Below are positions 48,502 through 57,939 of a stretch of 64,000 nucleotides of DNA, in pieces. The position numbers were made by a program, and so were the translations under genes. The notes beneath the pieces are model-generated. The model was not told where the DNA came from. It made no database searches and saw nothing but the letters and a program-made list of their open reading frames with translations. Location: contig NZ_BBIV01000013.1 of the NCBI RefSeq assembly GCF_000730665.1, positions 102,598 to 166,597 of the forward strand, in the 5' to 3' direction. The stretch is from Pseudomonas plecoglossicida NBRC 103162 = DSM 15088 (GTDB taxonomy: Bacteria; Pseudomonadota; Gammaproteobacteria; Pseudomonadales; Pseudomonadaceae). The first letter of the stretch is position 1, and every line of letters starts with the position of its first letter.

Positions 48502-50036
48502 CAGGCGTCAGCCTTATTCACGAATGCCTTGAAGCGAACGAGCTCGGTCAGGCGGTAGCCGCGGTAGCGACCCATCGCCAGCATGAAGCCCACCAGGATC
48601 AGCAGCACTGCCGGGAAGGTGAAGACGAAGTACACCAGCTCCGGCACCATCATCAGCAGGTGCGCGAGCGACGCGGCGAACAGGGTGCCGATGGCCACTT
48701 TCATGGCATGGCCGCCACCGCGCTCTTCCCAGGTGATCGACAGGCGTTCGATGGTCATGGTCAGGATCACCATCGGGAACAGCGCCACCGACAGGCCCCG
48801 CTCCAGGCCCAGCTTGTGGCTGAACAGGCTGATGGCGGCAATCAGCACCACGACGAAGGTCAGTACCACCGACAGGCGTGGCAGCATCTGCAGCTTCAGG
48901 TGCTCCAGGTACGAGCGCAGCGACAGCCCCAGCGCGGTGATCACCGTGAACAGCACGATGCCGAAGCCCAGCTGGGTTTCACGGAAGGCCAGGGCGATCA
49001 GTACCGGGGTGAAGGTACCCAGGGTCTGGATGCCGATCAGGTTGCGCAGGACCAGGATCACCAGCACGCCGATCGGGATCATCACCATGATCATGAAGGT
49101 CTGCTGGGTCTGCAGCGGCAGGCCGTACAGCGAGTACTCGAGGAAGTCGGCGTCGGTGTTCTCGTCGGTCAGCTTGGCCAGGCGGATGGCGTTCATCTCG
49201 CTGTTGTTCATGCTGAAGGTGACGTTGGCCTTCTTGCCACCATCGACGGTGATCAGGTTGTCGTCACCGGTCCACCACAGCAGGCGGTCGCTCGGCAGGC
49301 CCTGTTCGCCGGTGTCCGGGTTGAAGTACAGCCAGTCGGTGCCGTTGAAGCTGCGCAGCCACAGCTCAGGGGTCTGCGGGGTGTCGGCGACCAGGCGGAT
49401 GGTGTGCACCTTCTCCATCGGCACGTGGGCGATGGACAGCAGCAGGTCGATGACCTGGGCTTTCTTCAAGGACGAAGTGTCGCCGGCCAGCAGCAGCTTG
49501 ACGTTGTCGTCGTTGAGGTTATTGACCCGCTTGATGGTTTCGCTGACGAAGGTCTCGACGTCGGCCGAATGCTGGCGGATCGGCGCCATCAGGGCTTCGG
49601 CGGCAATCTTCTCGGGGCCCTCGACCGCCAGGCTGTCACGGAAGGTCGCACCCTTGATGGTGGTCTTTTCGTTGCTGTAGCGCTTGGTCAGCACCAGGCG
49701 GTAGTACAGGGTCTGGTTGCCGCTGGCGCGGCGGGCCGACCAGGTCACCTTGCGGTTGCCGTCGGCGCGGTTGACGCTGACCCCATAATTGTTGGAGATG
49801 AAGCTCTCGTTGAGGCTGACATAGTCGCGGTTCAGCGGCGGCACGAACATCTGCACCTTGACCGGGTCCTTGGTGCTGGCGACGAATTCGACCTTGGCGT
49901 CGATGTTCCACAGGTCGTCGGTTTCATCCTCGGTCACCGGGATGCCGAGGAAGAAGATCTGATAAGCCGTGACCGCCACGCCCAGCAACACCAGGACGGT
50001 GATCAGGACTTTCAGATGGAGGGTAAGAGAGCGCAT
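48501..50036 (-). CDS. Inactive transglutaminase-like domain fused to seven membrane helices
   Basis: A 511-residue inner-membrane protein. One N-terminal membrane segment (VLITVLVLLGVAVTAYQIFF) is followed by about 300 periplasmic residues of transglutaminase-like fold, then about seven membrane helices (from TFMIMVMIPIGVLVILVLRN to FPAVLLILVGFMLAMG). The whole protein contains no cysteine, so the catalytic Cys of transglutaminases is absent and the domain can only bind or scaffold. The upstream protease gene ends five bases before its start; the ligase gene overlaps its stop. Confidence 0.87.
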   Translation of the reverse strand: MRSLTLHLKVLITVLVLLGVAVTAYQIFFLGIPVTEDETDDLWNIDAKVEFVASTKDPVKVQMFVPPLNRDYVSLNESFISNNYGVSVNRADGNRKVTWSARRASGNQTLYYRLVLTKRYSNEKTTIKGATFRDSLAVEGPEKIAAEALMAPIRQHSADVETFVSETIKRVNNLNDDNVKLLLAGDTSSLKKAQVIDLLLSIAHVPMEKVHTIRLVADTPQTPELWLRSFNGTDWLYFNPDTGEQGLPSDRLLWWTGDDNLITVDGGKKANVTFSMNNSEMNAIRLAKLTDENTDADFLEYSLYGLPLQTQQTFMIMVMIPIGVLVILVLRNLIGIQTLGTFTPVLIALAFRETQLGFGIVLFTVITALGLSLRSYLEHLKLQMLPRLSVVLTFVVVLIAAISLFSHKLGLERGLSVALFPMVILTMTIERLSITWEERGGGHAMKVAIGTLFAASLAHLLMMVPELVYFVFTFPAVLLILVGFMLAMGRYRGYRLTELVRFKAFVNKADA

Positions 50037-50041
50037 CGGGA

Positions 50042-50578
50042 TTACTCTGCTTTGGGAGCTTCGGTGGCACAGGCAGGTTTGCCGGCCGCGTATTTAAGGC
50101 TTGGGTCGACCAGCGCGTCGAAGTGCTTGAGCGCCTCGGAGCCGATCAGCAGCGGGAACTGGAACGCGCTGCGGTCGGTGAGGTTGACTTCGATGGTGCG
50201 CCGGGCCTGGCCCATGCAGATGTCGAGTTCGATGACCGGGCGGGCGGTGTAGGCCTTGCCTGACTCTGCATCATAGTCGCCTGCCCGGCGCTTGATCTTG
50301 CTCACCCGGGCCAGCGGGCGCTCGATCGGGTGCGAATGGGCGGCGTCGATGGCCAGGTAGAAGCGCACCCAGCTTTCACCGTTGCGCTTGAAACGCTTGA
50401 TGTCGCGGGCGCTCAGGGAGGCGGTCTTGGCGCCGGTGTCGAGCTTGGCGGCCACCTCGAGGTCGAGGTCGCCAAGGCTGGCGTATTCGTTCAGGCCGTA
50501 AACGGTCTTGCCTGCCGCCTGGCCAAAGGCCGGCAGCAGGGTCAGGCATAACAGCATTAAGGCGGGTGTAAGTCTCAT
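50042..50578 (-). CDS. Exported retropepsin-like aspartic protease (RimB / ATP-dependent zinc protease family name)
   Basis: A 178-residue protein with signal peptide (LMLLCLTLLPAFGQA) and a retropepsin-like fold. The catalytic triplet is Asp47 in AKLDTGAKTASLSA. FQFPLLIGSEALK is the matching second conserved strand of the family. Family annotation often reads ATP-dependent zinc protease, but no ATP or zinc site is visible; the fold points to a dimeric aspartic protease. It is the first gene of the three-gene operon. The start at 50578 is chosen because the longer frame lacks a signal peptide at its end. Confidence 0.85.
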   Translation of the reverse strand: MRLTPALMLLCLTLLPAFGQAAGKTVYGLNEYASLGDLDLEVAAKLDTGAKTASLSARDIKRFKRNGESWVRFYLAIDAAHSHPIERPLARVSKIKRRAGDYDAESGKAYTARPVIELDICMGQARRTIEVNLTDRSAFQFPLLIGSEALKHFDALVDPSLKYAAGKPACATEAPKAE

Positions 50579-50782
50579 AATCCTGGTGCGGTGCTGTGCA
50601 GGGTTCGGGGCAAGGCGACTGGCAACGGTTGCGCAAGCTTCCTCGTTAACTGTCAACAACATGAATTGATGACAAACACACTATCCATACTTCGGCGGCG
50701 CGGCATTCTATCACGACGATGGCTTGACGCCAGCGCATCGCGATCTGACAGCGCATCGGCTGTGTAAGTTCGTTCTTAGACG

Positions 50783-50794
50783 ATTGTCGACAAT
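50783..50794 (+). promoter_or_regulatory. Operator site 1 for the GntR regulator
   Basis: ATTGTCGACAAT is a perfect 12-bp palindrome, 14 bp upstream of the -35 element. It is the same motif as the site at 50857. Confidence 0.6.
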
Positions 50795-50807
50795 ATTCAT
50801 TTTGTCT

Positions 50808-50836
50808 TTGACTGTCGAAGCTGAATTCGCTAATTT
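50808..50836 (+). promoter_or_regulatory. Sigma-70 promoter of the prp operon
   Basis: TTGACT (50808-50813), a 17-bp spacer, then TAATTT (50831-50836). It sits between two copies of a TTGTCGACAA-type palindrome. Confidence 0.6.
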
Positions 50837-50856
50837 CTGCCCCAGTGATTAGCAAG

Positions 50857-50868
50857 GTGTCGACAATA
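50857..50868 (+). promoter_or_regulatory. Operator site 2, overlapping the GntR start codon
   Basis: GTGTCGACAATA shares TGTCGACAAT with site 1 and touches the ATG at 50868. The two palindrome centres are 73 bp apart, about seven helical turns, which would suit looping or cooperative binding across the promoter. Confidence 0.6.
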
Positions 50869-51584
50869 TGCTGGACCTCAGCGCCCCAAGCCCCGCACCC
50901 ACAGACGAAACGGAAACCTTGTCCGAGAACGTCTTCCGGCGTATCCAGGCGGCCATCGTCAAAGGTGAGATCGCCCCGGGCAGCAAGATCTCCGAGCCTG
51001 AACTGGCGCGCACCTACGGCATCAGCCGCGGCCCGCTGCGCGAGGCCATTCACCGCCTCGAAGGCCAGCGCCTGCTGGTGCGGGTGCCGCATGTCGGGGC
51101 GCGGGTGGTTTCGCTCAATCATTCTGAGCTGATCGAACTGTACGAAATCCGCGAGTCGCTCGAAGGCATGGCCTGCCGCCTGGCTGCCGAGCGCATGAGC
51201 CAGGCCGACATCGAGGAATTGCGCCGGGTGCTCGACACCCATGAGCGCGACGCCGCGTTCCAGGCCGGGCGGGGCTACTACCAGCAGGAAGGCGACTACG
51301 ACTTCCACTACCGGATCATTCAGGGTAGCGGCAACCAGACCTTGGTCAAGATGCTTTGCGGCGAGCTGTACCAGCTGGTGCGCATGTACCGGATCCAGTT
51401 CTCCGCCACGCCCAATCGGCCACGCCAGGCCTTTTCCGAACACCACCGCATTCTCGATGCCATCGCCGACCGTGACGGCGAGTTGGCCGAACTCCTGATG
51501 CGCCGTCACATCGGTGCATCCAAGCGCAATATCGAGCGTCACTATCTGGACGCTCAGAACAACAGCCCACGAGGTGAGAAATGA
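50868..51584 (+). CDS. GntR family regulator of the methylcitrate operon (FadR/FCD type)
   Basis: A 238-residue GntR protein. The winged helix is at about 18-85 ([40 protein letters not shown]) and an FCD ligand-binding domain follows ([33 protein letters not shown] with metal-binding His). It heads the operon and its stop overlaps the prpB start by four bases (ATGA). Pseudomonas prp clusters use such a regulator in place of the sigma-54 PrpR of enteric bacteria. It probably represses the operon until 2-methylcitrate or a relative accumulates. Confidence 0.92.
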   Translation: MLDLSAPSPAPTDETETLSENVFRRIQAAIVKGEIAPGSKISEPELARTYGISRGPLREAIHRLEGQRLLVRVPHVGARVVSLNHSELIELYEIRESLEGMACRLAAERMSQADIEELRRVLDTHERDAAFQAGRGYYQQEGDYDFHYRIIQGSGNQTLVKMLCGELYQLVRMYRIQFSATPNRPRQAFSEHHRILDAIADRDGELAELLMRRHIGASKRNIERHYLDAQNNSPRGEK

Positions 51585-52468
51585 GTGTGAAGACCCCCGG
51601 TCAGCGTTTCCGCGATGCCGTTGCCGCTGAACATCCACTGCAAGTGGTTGGTGCCATCAACGCCAACCACGCCCTGCTGGCCAAGCGCGCCGGCTTCAAG
51701 GCCATCTACCTCTCCGGTGGCGGTGTCGCCGCCGGCTCCCTGGGCCTGCCTGACCTGGGCATCACTGGTCTGGACGACGTCCTGACCGACGTGCGCCGCA
51801 TCACCGATGTCTGCGACCTGCCGCTGCTGGTGGATGTCGACACCGGCTTCGGTGCCTCGGCCTTCAACGTTGCCCGCACCGTGCGCTCGATGTGCAAGTT
51901 CGGTGCTGCCGCCATCCATATCGAGGACCAGGTCGGCGCCAAGCGCTGTGGCCACCGCCCGAACAAGGAGATCGTCACCCAGCAGGAGATGGTCGACCGT
52001 ATCAAGGCTGCAGTCGATGCCCGTACCGACGACAGTTTCGTGATCATGGCGCGTACCGATGCCCTGGCCGTCGAAGGCCTGAACGCCGCACTGGATCGTG
52101 CCGCCGCCTGCATCGAAGCCGGCGCTGACATGATCTTCCCTGAAGCCATCACCGAACTGCAGATGTACAAGACCTTCGCTGACCGCGTGAAGGCGCCGAT
52201 CCTGGCCAACATCACTGAGTTCGGTGCCACCCCGCTGTACACCACCCAGGAGCTCGCCGAGGTCGACGTATCGCTGGTGCTGTACCCGCTGTCGGCATTC
52301 CGCGCGATGAACAAGGCGGCCGAGAACGTCTACACCGCGCTGCGCCGTGACGGCACCCAGAAGAACGTGGTCGACACCATGCAGACTCGCATGGAGCTCT
52401 ACGATGCCATCGGCTACCACGCCTTTGAGCAGAGCCTGGATGCGTTGTTCGCGCAGAAGAAAGGCTGA
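51581..52468 (+). CDS. prpB: Methylisocitrate lyase PrpB
   Basis: A 295-residue enzyme that splits 2-methylisocitrate into pyruvate and succinate, the last step of propionate degradation. It has the active-site KRCGH motif (Cys123), the [16 protein letters not shown] loop and the metal-binding DVDTGFG. It is translationally coupled to the regulator gene by an ATGA overlap. A REP pair lies between it and prpC. Confidence 0.97.
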   Translation: MSVKTPGQRFRDAVAAEHPLQVVGAINANHALLAKRAGFKAIYLSGGGVAAGSLGLPDLGITGLDDVLTDVRRITDVCDLPLLVDVDTGFGASAFNVARTVRSMCKFGAAAIHIEDQVGAKRCGHRPNKEIVTQQEMVDRIKAAVDARTDDSFVIMARTDALAVEGLNAALDRAAACIEAGADMIFPEAITELQMYKTFADRVKAPILANITEFGATPLYTTQELAEVDVSLVLYPLSAFRAMNKAAENVYTALRRDGTQKNVVDTMQTRMELYDAIGYHAFEQSLDALFAQKKG

Positions 52469-52477
52469 GCCTGTGCT

Positions 52478-52541
52478 GGCCTCATCGCCGGCAAGCCGGC
52501 TCCCACAGGTGCAGGAGCCGGCTTGCCGGCGATAGGGCCGG
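52478..52541. repeat. REP pair in the prpB-prpC gap
   Basis: GGCCTCATCGCCGGCAAGCC and the inverted GGCTTGCCGGCGATAGGGCC, each with the GGCTCC tail, in a 133-bp gap. Confidence 0.9.
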
Positions 52542-52601
52542 ACACGACACCCCGAATTAGCTTGAAAGATTCCATAACAAATTCAAGAAAGGAGAAACAC
52601 C

Positions 52602-53729
52602 ATGGCCGAAGCAAAAGTACTCAGCGGCGCAGGCCTTCGCGGCCAGGTAGCCGGCCAGACCGCGCTGTCGACCGTTGGCCAGGCCGGTGCCGGCTTGACC
52701 TACCGTGGCTACGACGTCCGTGACCTGGCGGCCGGTGCCGAATTCGAAGAAGTGGCCTACCTGCTGCTGTACGGCGAGCTGCCGACCGAGGCCGAGCTGG
52801 CCGACTACAAGCGCAAGCTCAAGGGTCTGCGTGATCTGCCCCAGGCGCTGAAGGAAGTGCTCGAGCGTATCCCGGCCGATGCTCACCCGATGGACGTGAT
52901 GCGTACCGGTTGCTCGGTGCTCGGCACTCTGGAGCCCGAGCTGACCTTCGAGCAGCAGCGCGAGAAGACCGACCGCCTGCTGGCGCTTTTCCCGGCCGTC
53001 ATGTGCTACTGGTACCGCTTCAGCCACCAGGGCGTGCGCATCGACTGCACCAGCGACGAAGACACCCTTGGCGGCCACTTCCTGCACCTGCTGCACGGCA
53101 AGAAGCCGAGCGAGCTGCACGTCAAGGTGATGAACGTCTCGCTGATCCTGTACGCCGAGCACGAATTCAACGCCTCGACCTTCACTGCCCGCGTCTGCGC
53201 CTCGACCCTGTCCGACCTGTACTCGTGCATCACCGCTGCCATCGGCTCGCTGCGCGGCCCGCTGCACGGCGGCGCCAACGAAGCGGCCATGGAGCTGATC
53301 GAACGCTTCCAGAGCCCGCAGGAAGCCACTGCCGAGCTGCTGCGCATGCTCGAGCGCAAGGACAAGATCATGGGCTTCGGCCACGCGATCTACAAAGAGT
53401 CCGACCCGCGCAACGAGGTGATCAAGGGCTGGTCGAAGCAACTTGCCGACGAAGTCGGTGACAAGGTCCTGTACCCGGTCTCCGAAGCCATCGACAAGAC
53501 CATGTGGGAGCAGAAGCGCCTGTTCCCGAACGCCGACTTCTACCATGCCTCGGCGTACCACTTCATGGGCATCCCGACCAAGCTGTTCACCCCGATCTTC
53601 GTCTGCTCGCGCCTGACCGGCTGGGCGGCGCACGTGTTCGAGCAGCGCGCCAACAACCGTATCATCCGTCCGAGCGCCGAGTATGTCGGCGTCGAACAGC
53701 GCCAGTTCGTGCCGATCGAGCAGCGCTGA
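52602..53729 (+). CDS. prpC: 2-methylcitrate synthase PrpC
   Basis: A 375-residue citrate-synthase-family enzyme that condenses propionyl-CoA with oxaloacetate. The catalytic residues lie in LHGGANEAAMELI (His) and MGFGHAIYKESDPRNEVIKG (His) with a later conserved Asp region. The short length, without the extra N-terminal domain of GltA, and its operon position mark it as PrpC. AAGGAGAAACACC precedes the ATG. Confidence 0.96.
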   Translation: MAEAKVLSGAGLRGQVAGQTALSTVGQAGAGLTYRGYDVRDLAAGAEFEEVAYLLLYGELPTEAELADYKRKLKGLRDLPQALKEVLERIPADAHPMDVMRTGCSVLGTLEPELTFEQQREKTDRLLALFPAVMCYWYRFSHQGVRIDCTSDEDTLGGHFLHLLHGKKPSELHVKVMNVSLILYAEHEFNASTFTARVCASTLSDLYSCITAAIGSLRGPLHGGANEAAMELIERFQSPQEATAELLRMLERKDKIMGFGHAIYKESDPRNEVIKGWSKQLADEVGDKVLYPVSEAIDKTMWEQKRLFPNADFYHASAYHFMGIPTKLFTPIFVCSRLTGWAAHVFEQRANNRIIRPSAEYVGVEQRQFVPIEQR

Positions 53730-53754
53730 TTCGAACAGTGAGTCTGGCTGTGCT

Positions 53755-53786
53755 GGCCTCATCGCCGGCAAGCCGGCGATGAGGCC
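53755..53786. repeat. Single REP, 32-bp perfect palindrome in the prpC-acnD gap
   Basis: GGCCTCATCGCCGGC and GCCGGCGATGAGGCC form 15-bp arms around AA. It has the core of the other REPs but not the GCTCCCAC tail. Confidence 0.9.
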
Positions 53787-53847
53787 GGAACAGACAACCC
53801 AGCGCTACACATTCCACGACCGCACCGTGACCGAGCCTGATAACGAT

Positions 53848-56436
53848 ATGAACACTGCATTTCGCAAGAACCTGCCAGGCACCGACCTGGACTATTTCGA
53901 CGCCCGCGCCGCGGTCGAGGCGATCAAGCCCGGCGCCTACGACGGCCTGCCATACACCTCTCGCGTGCTCGCTGAAAACCTGGTGCGCCGCTGCGACCCG
54001 GCCACCCTCGACGCCTCGCTCGGCCAGCTGATCGAGCGCAAGCGCGACCTCGACTTCCCCTGGTTCCCGGCCCGCGTGGTGTGCCACGACATCCTCGGCC
54101 AGACCGCCCTGGTCGACCTCGCCGGCCTGCGTGACGCCATTGCCGACAAAGGCGGCGACCCGGCCCAGGTCAACCCGGTGGTGCCGGTGCAGCTGATCGT
54201 CGACCACTCCCTGGCCGTCGAGTGCGGTGGTTTCGACCCGCAAGCGTTCGAAAAGAACCGCGCCATCGAAGACCGTCGCAACGAAGACCGCTTCCACTTC
54301 ATCAACTGGACCAAGAAGGCGTTCAAGAACGTCGACGTGATCCAGCCCGGCAACGGCATCATGCACCAGATCAACCTGGAGAAGATGTCGCCGGTGATCC
54401 ACAACGACCGCGGCGTCGCCTACCCGGACACCTGCGTCGGTACTGACAGCCACACCCCGCATGTCGACGCCCTGGGCGTGATCGCCATCGGCGTCGGCGG
54501 CCTCGAAGCCGAGAACGTCATGCTCGGCCGTGCCTCCTGGATGCGCCTGCCGGAAATCGTCGGCGTCGAGCTGACTGGCAAGCTGGCGCCGAACATCACC
54601 GCCACCGACCTGGTGCTGGCCCTGACCGAATTCCTGCGCAAGCAGAAAGTGGTGGGTGCGTATCTGGAGTTCTACGGCGAAGGCGCGCGTGCCCTGACCC
54701 TGGGCGACCGCGCGACCATCTCCAACATGGCTCCGGAATACGGCGCCACCGCCGCCATGTTCGCCATCGACCAGCAAACCATCGACTACCTCAAGCTGAC
54801 CGGCCGCGAAGAGCAGCAGGTCAAGCTGGTGGAAACCTACGCCAGGGAAACCGGCCTGTGGGCCGACAGCCTGGCCAAGGCCGAGTACGAGCGTGTGCTG
54901 CAGTTCGACCTGTCGAGCGTGGTACGTAACATGGCCGGCCCGTCCAACCCGCATGCCCGTGTCGCCACCAGCGACCTGGCGGCCAAGGGCATCGCTGGCG
55001 CCTGGGAAGAAGTGCCTGGGCAGATGCCTGACGGCGCGGTGATCATCGCCGCCATCACCAGCTGCACCAACACCAGCAACCCGCGCAACGTGATCGCCGC
55101 CGGCCTGATGGCGCGCAACGCCAACAAGCTCGGCCTGAGCCGCAAGCCGTGGGTCAAGTCGTCCCTGGCCCCGGGTTCCAAGGCCGTGCAGCTGTACCTG
55201 GAAGAGGCGGGCCTGGAGAAGGAACTGGAGCAACTGGGCTTCGGCATCGTCGCCTTCGCCTGCACCACCTGCAACGGCATGTCCGGCGCGCTGGACCCGG
55301 TGATCCAGCAGGAGATCATCGACCGCGACCTGTACGCCACCGCCGTGCTGTCGGGCAACCGCAACTTCGACGGGCGTATCCACCCCTATGCCAAGCAGGC
55401 GTTCCTCGCCTCGCCGCCACTGGTAGTGGCCTACGCCATTGCCGGCACCATCCGCTTCGACATCGAAAAGGATGTGCTGGGCGTGGTCGATGGCAAGGAA
55501 ATCCGCCTCAAGGACATCTGGCCGAGCGACGAGGAGATCGATGCGGTGGTGCGTGCGGCGGTCAAGCCCGAGCAGTTCCGCAAGGTCTACATCCCGATGT
55601 TCGCCATCGAGCAAGACCGTGGGCCGAAAGTGGCGCCGCTGTACGACTGGCGTCCGATGAGCACCTACATTCGCCGTCCGCCGTACTGGGAAGGCGCCCT
55701 GGCCGGTGAGCGCACCCTGCGTGGCATGCGCCCGCTGGCGGTACTTCCGGACAACATCACCACCGACCACCTGTCGCCGTCCAACGCCATCATGCTCGAC
55801 AGCGCGGCGGGCGAGTACCTGGCGAAAATGGGCCTGCCGGAGGAAGACTTCAACTCCTACGCGACCCACCGTGGCGACCACCTGACTGCGCAGCGCGCCA
55901 CCTTCGCCAACCCCAAGCTGTTCAACGAAATGGTGCGCAAGGAAGACGGCAGCGTGAAGCAGGGCTCGCTGGCGCGCATCGAGCCGGAAGGCAAGGTAAC
56001 CCGCATGTGGGAAGCCATCGAGACCTACATGGAGCGCAAGCAGCCGCTGATCATCGTCGCCGGTGCCGACTACGGCCAGGGTTCGTCCCGCGACTGGGCG
56101 GCCAAGGGCGTGCGCCTGGCGGGTGTCGAGGCGATCGTTGCCGAAGGCTTCGAGCGCATCCACCGCACCAACCTGGTGGGCATGGGCGTGCTGCCGCTGG
56201 AGTTCAAACCGGGGACCGACCGCAAGACCCTGGAGCTCGATGGCAGCGAAACCTACGACGTGCTGGGTGCGCGTACCCCGCGTGCGACCCTGACCCTGGT
56301 GGTCACGCGCGCCAACGGTGAGCGCATCGAGGTGCCGGTGACCTGTCGCCTGGATACCGCGGAGGAAGTGTCGATCTACGAGGCCGGCGGGGTGCTGCAG
56401 CGCTTTGCCCAGGACTTCCTCGAGGCCTCGGCCTAA
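53848..56436 (+). CDS. acnD: 2-methylcitrate dehydratase, Fe/S-dependent AcnD
   Basis: An 862-residue aconitase-family enzyme that dehydrates 2-methylcitrate, working with PrpF. Iron-sulfur cysteines are visible in TSCTNTSNP and FACTTCNGMSG. Other conserved parts are GTDSHTPHVDALGVIAIGVG and GADYGQGSSRDWAA. The start is taken at the ATG 53848; it has only a weak ribosome site, and an in-frame GTG at 53827 is an alternative. Its presence with prpF and prpD together is the Pseudomonas-type arrangement. Confidence 0.94.
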   Translation: MNTAFRKNLPGTDLDYFDARAAVEAIKPGAYDGLPYTSRVLAENLVRRCDPATLDASLGQLIERKRDLDFPWFPARVVCHDILGQTALVDLAGLRDAIADKGGDPAQVNPVVPVQLIVDHSLAVECGGFDPQAFEKNRAIEDRRNEDRFHFINWTKKAFKNVDVIQPGNGIMHQINLEKMSPVIHNDRGVAYPDTCVGTDSHTPHVDALGVIAIGVGGLEAENVMLGRASWMRLPEIVGVELTGKLAPNITATDLVLALTEFLRKQKVVGAYLEFYGEGARALTLGDRATISNMAPEYGATAAMFAIDQQTIDYLKLTGREEQQVKLVETYARETGLWADSLAKAEYERVLQFDLSSVVRNMAGPSNPHARVATSDLAAKGIAGAWEEVPGQMPDGAVIIAAITSCTNTSNPRNVIAAGLMARNANKLGLSRKPWVKSSLAPGSKAVQLYLEEAGLEKELEQLGFGIVAFACTTCNGMSGALDPVIQQEIIDRDLYATAVLSGNRNFDGRIHPYAKQAFLASPPLVVAYAIAGTIRFDIEKDVLGVVDGKEIRLKDIWPSDEEIDAVVRAAVKPEQFRKVYIPMFAIEQDRGPKVAPLYDWRPMSTYIRRPPYWEGALAGERTLRGMRPLAVLPDNITTDHLSPSNAIMLDSAAGEYLAKMGLPEEDFNSYATHRGDHLTAQRATFANPKLFNEMVRKEDGSVKQGSLARIEPEGKVTRMWEAIETYMERKQPLIIVAGADYGQGSSRDWAAKGVRLAGVEAIVAEGFERIHRTNLVGMGVLPLEFKPGTDRKTLELDGSETYDVLGARTPRATLTLVVTRANGERIEVPVTCRLDTAEEVSIYEAGGVLQRFAQDFLEASA

Positions 56437-56456
56437 GGGGTAGCGGGGCTGCTTTG

Positions 56457-56549
56457 CAGCCCATCGCCGGCAAGCCGGCTCCCACTGGGATTGCACTGCC
56501 TTTGAGGCGAGCGCTGTACCTGTGGGAGCTGGCTTGCCAGCGATGGGGG
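56457..56549. repeat. REP pair in the acnD-prpF gap
   Basis: CCATCGCCGGCAAGCCGGCT and the inverted AGCTGGCTTGCCAGCGATGG, about 40 bp apart. Confidence 0.9.
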
Positions 56550-56596
56550 CGCAGCGCCCCCAAGCGGCAACTTACCTTCAAGACAGGAATCACCCG

Positions 56597-57787
56597 ATGC
56601 CACATGTACCCCAGATCAAAGTCCCTGCCACCTATATCCGTGGCGGCACCAGCAAGGGCGTGTTCTTCCGCCTGCAAGATCTCCCCGAAACCGCCCAGGT
56701 TCCTGGCCCGGCCCGTGATGCCCTGCTGCTGCGGGTGATCGGCAGCCCGGATCCTTACGGCAAGCAGATCGACGGCATGGGCGGCGCCACGTCGAGCACC
56801 AGCAAGACCGTGATCCTCTCGCCCGCCAGCAAGCCCGACCACGATGTCGACTACCTGTTCGGCCAGGTCTCCATCGACAAGGCATTCGTCGACTGGAGCG
56901 GCAACTGCGGCAACCTGTCCGCCGCTGTCGGTTCCTACGCCATCAGCAGCGGCCTGGTCGACCCGGCGCGCCTTCCGCGCAACGGCATCGCCACCGTGCG
57001 CATCTGGCAGGCCAATATCGGCAAGACCATCATCGCCCACGTGCCGATGACCGAAGGTGAAGTGCAGGAAACCGGCGACTTCGAACTCGACGGTGTCACC
57101 TTCCCAGCGGCCGAAGTGCAGCTCGAGTTCCTCGATCCGGCTGCCGACGAAGACGGTGACGGTGGCGCCATGTTCCCCACCGGTAACCTGGTGGATGAGC
57201 TGGACGTGCCAGGTGTCGGCTGCTTCAAGGTCACGCTGATCAATGCCGGCATCCCGACCATCTTCGTCAACGCCGCCGATATCGGCTACACCGGCACCGA
57301 GCTGCAGGACGCCATCAATGGTGATCCGCAGGCGCTGCTGCGTTTCGAGACGATCCGCGCCTATGGCGCCGTGCGCATGGGCCTGATCGAGAACGTCGAC
57401 CAGGCTGCCGGGCGTCAGCACACGCCCAAGGTCGCTTTCGTTGCGCCACCAAGCACCTACACTGCGTCCAGTGGCAAGGCTGTCGCGGCAAGTGACATCG
57501 ACCTGCTGGTGCGTGCGCTGTCCATGGGCAAGCTGCACCACGCAATGATGGGCACTGCCGCGGTGGCGATCGGTACCGCCGCTGCCATTCCTGGCACCCT
57601 GGTCAACCTCGCCGCTGGCGGGGGCGAACGCAGCGCCGTGCGTTTCGGGCATCCGTCCGGCACCTTGCGCGTTGGTGCCGAGGCGCGTCAGGTGAATGGC
57701 GAGTGGACGGTGACCAAGGCAATCATGAGCCGCAGTGCTCGCGTGCTGATGGAAGGCTGGGTGAGGGTGCCTGGCGACAGCTTCTGA
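56597..57787 (+). CDS. prpF: PrpF, methylaconitate isomerase
   Basis: A 396-residue protein of the PrpF family with a diaminopimelate-epimerase-like fold, which isomerises trans-2-methylaconitate to cis so the cycle can continue after AcnD. It shows the family start PATYIRGGTSKGVFFRLQDL with the catalytic Lys, then DGMGGATSSTSKT and GNCGNLSAAVG. The open frame runs upstream through the REP, but the ATG at 56597 gives the usual 396 residues. Confidence 0.95.
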   Translation: MPHVPQIKVPATYIRGGTSKGVFFRLQDLPETAQVPGPARDALLLRVIGSPDPYGKQIDGMGGATSSTSKTVILSPASKPDHDVDYLFGQVSIDKAFVDWSGNCGNLSAAVGSYAISSGLVDPARLPRNGIATVRIWQANIGKTIIAHVPMTEGEVQETGDFELDGVTFPAAEVQLEFLDPAADEDGDGGAMFPTGNLVDELDVPGVGCFKVTLINAGIPTIFVNAADIGYTGTELQDAINGDPQALLRFETIRAYGAVRMGLIENVDQAAGRQHTPKVAFVAPPSTYTASSGKAVAASDIDLLVRALSMGKLHHAMMGTAAVAIGTAAAIPGTLVNLAAGGGERSAVRFGHPSGTLRVGAEARQVNGEWTVTKAIMSRSARVLMEGWVRVPGDSF

Positions 57788-57817
57788 CGCACCAACGGCG
57801 CTCGGCTTTCGATGATT

Positions 57818-57921
57818 GGGGCTGCTGAGCGGCCCTTTCGCGACACAAGGCCGCTCCTACAGCGGTACGCGATTACCTGTAGGAGCGACCTTGTGTCGCC
57901 AAAGGGCTGCGCGGCAGCCCC
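57818..57921. repeat. Long inverted repeat of a second REP class in the prpF-prpD gap
   Basis: The arms contain CGCGACACAAGGCCGCTCCT and the inverse AGGAGCGACCTTGTGTCGCC, with outer arms GGGGCTGC and GCAGCCCC. This class has a different core (GACACAAGG) from the GCCGGCAAGCC class. Confidence 0.85.
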
Positions 57922-57939
57922 CATTCACAGGAGCTGAAG

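Noticed and set aside
53662..56496. 944-residue minus-strand ORF opposite acnD
   Set aside because: It covers acnD antisense, is rich in His, Val, Gly and Gln as expected for a shadow frame, and has no motifs.
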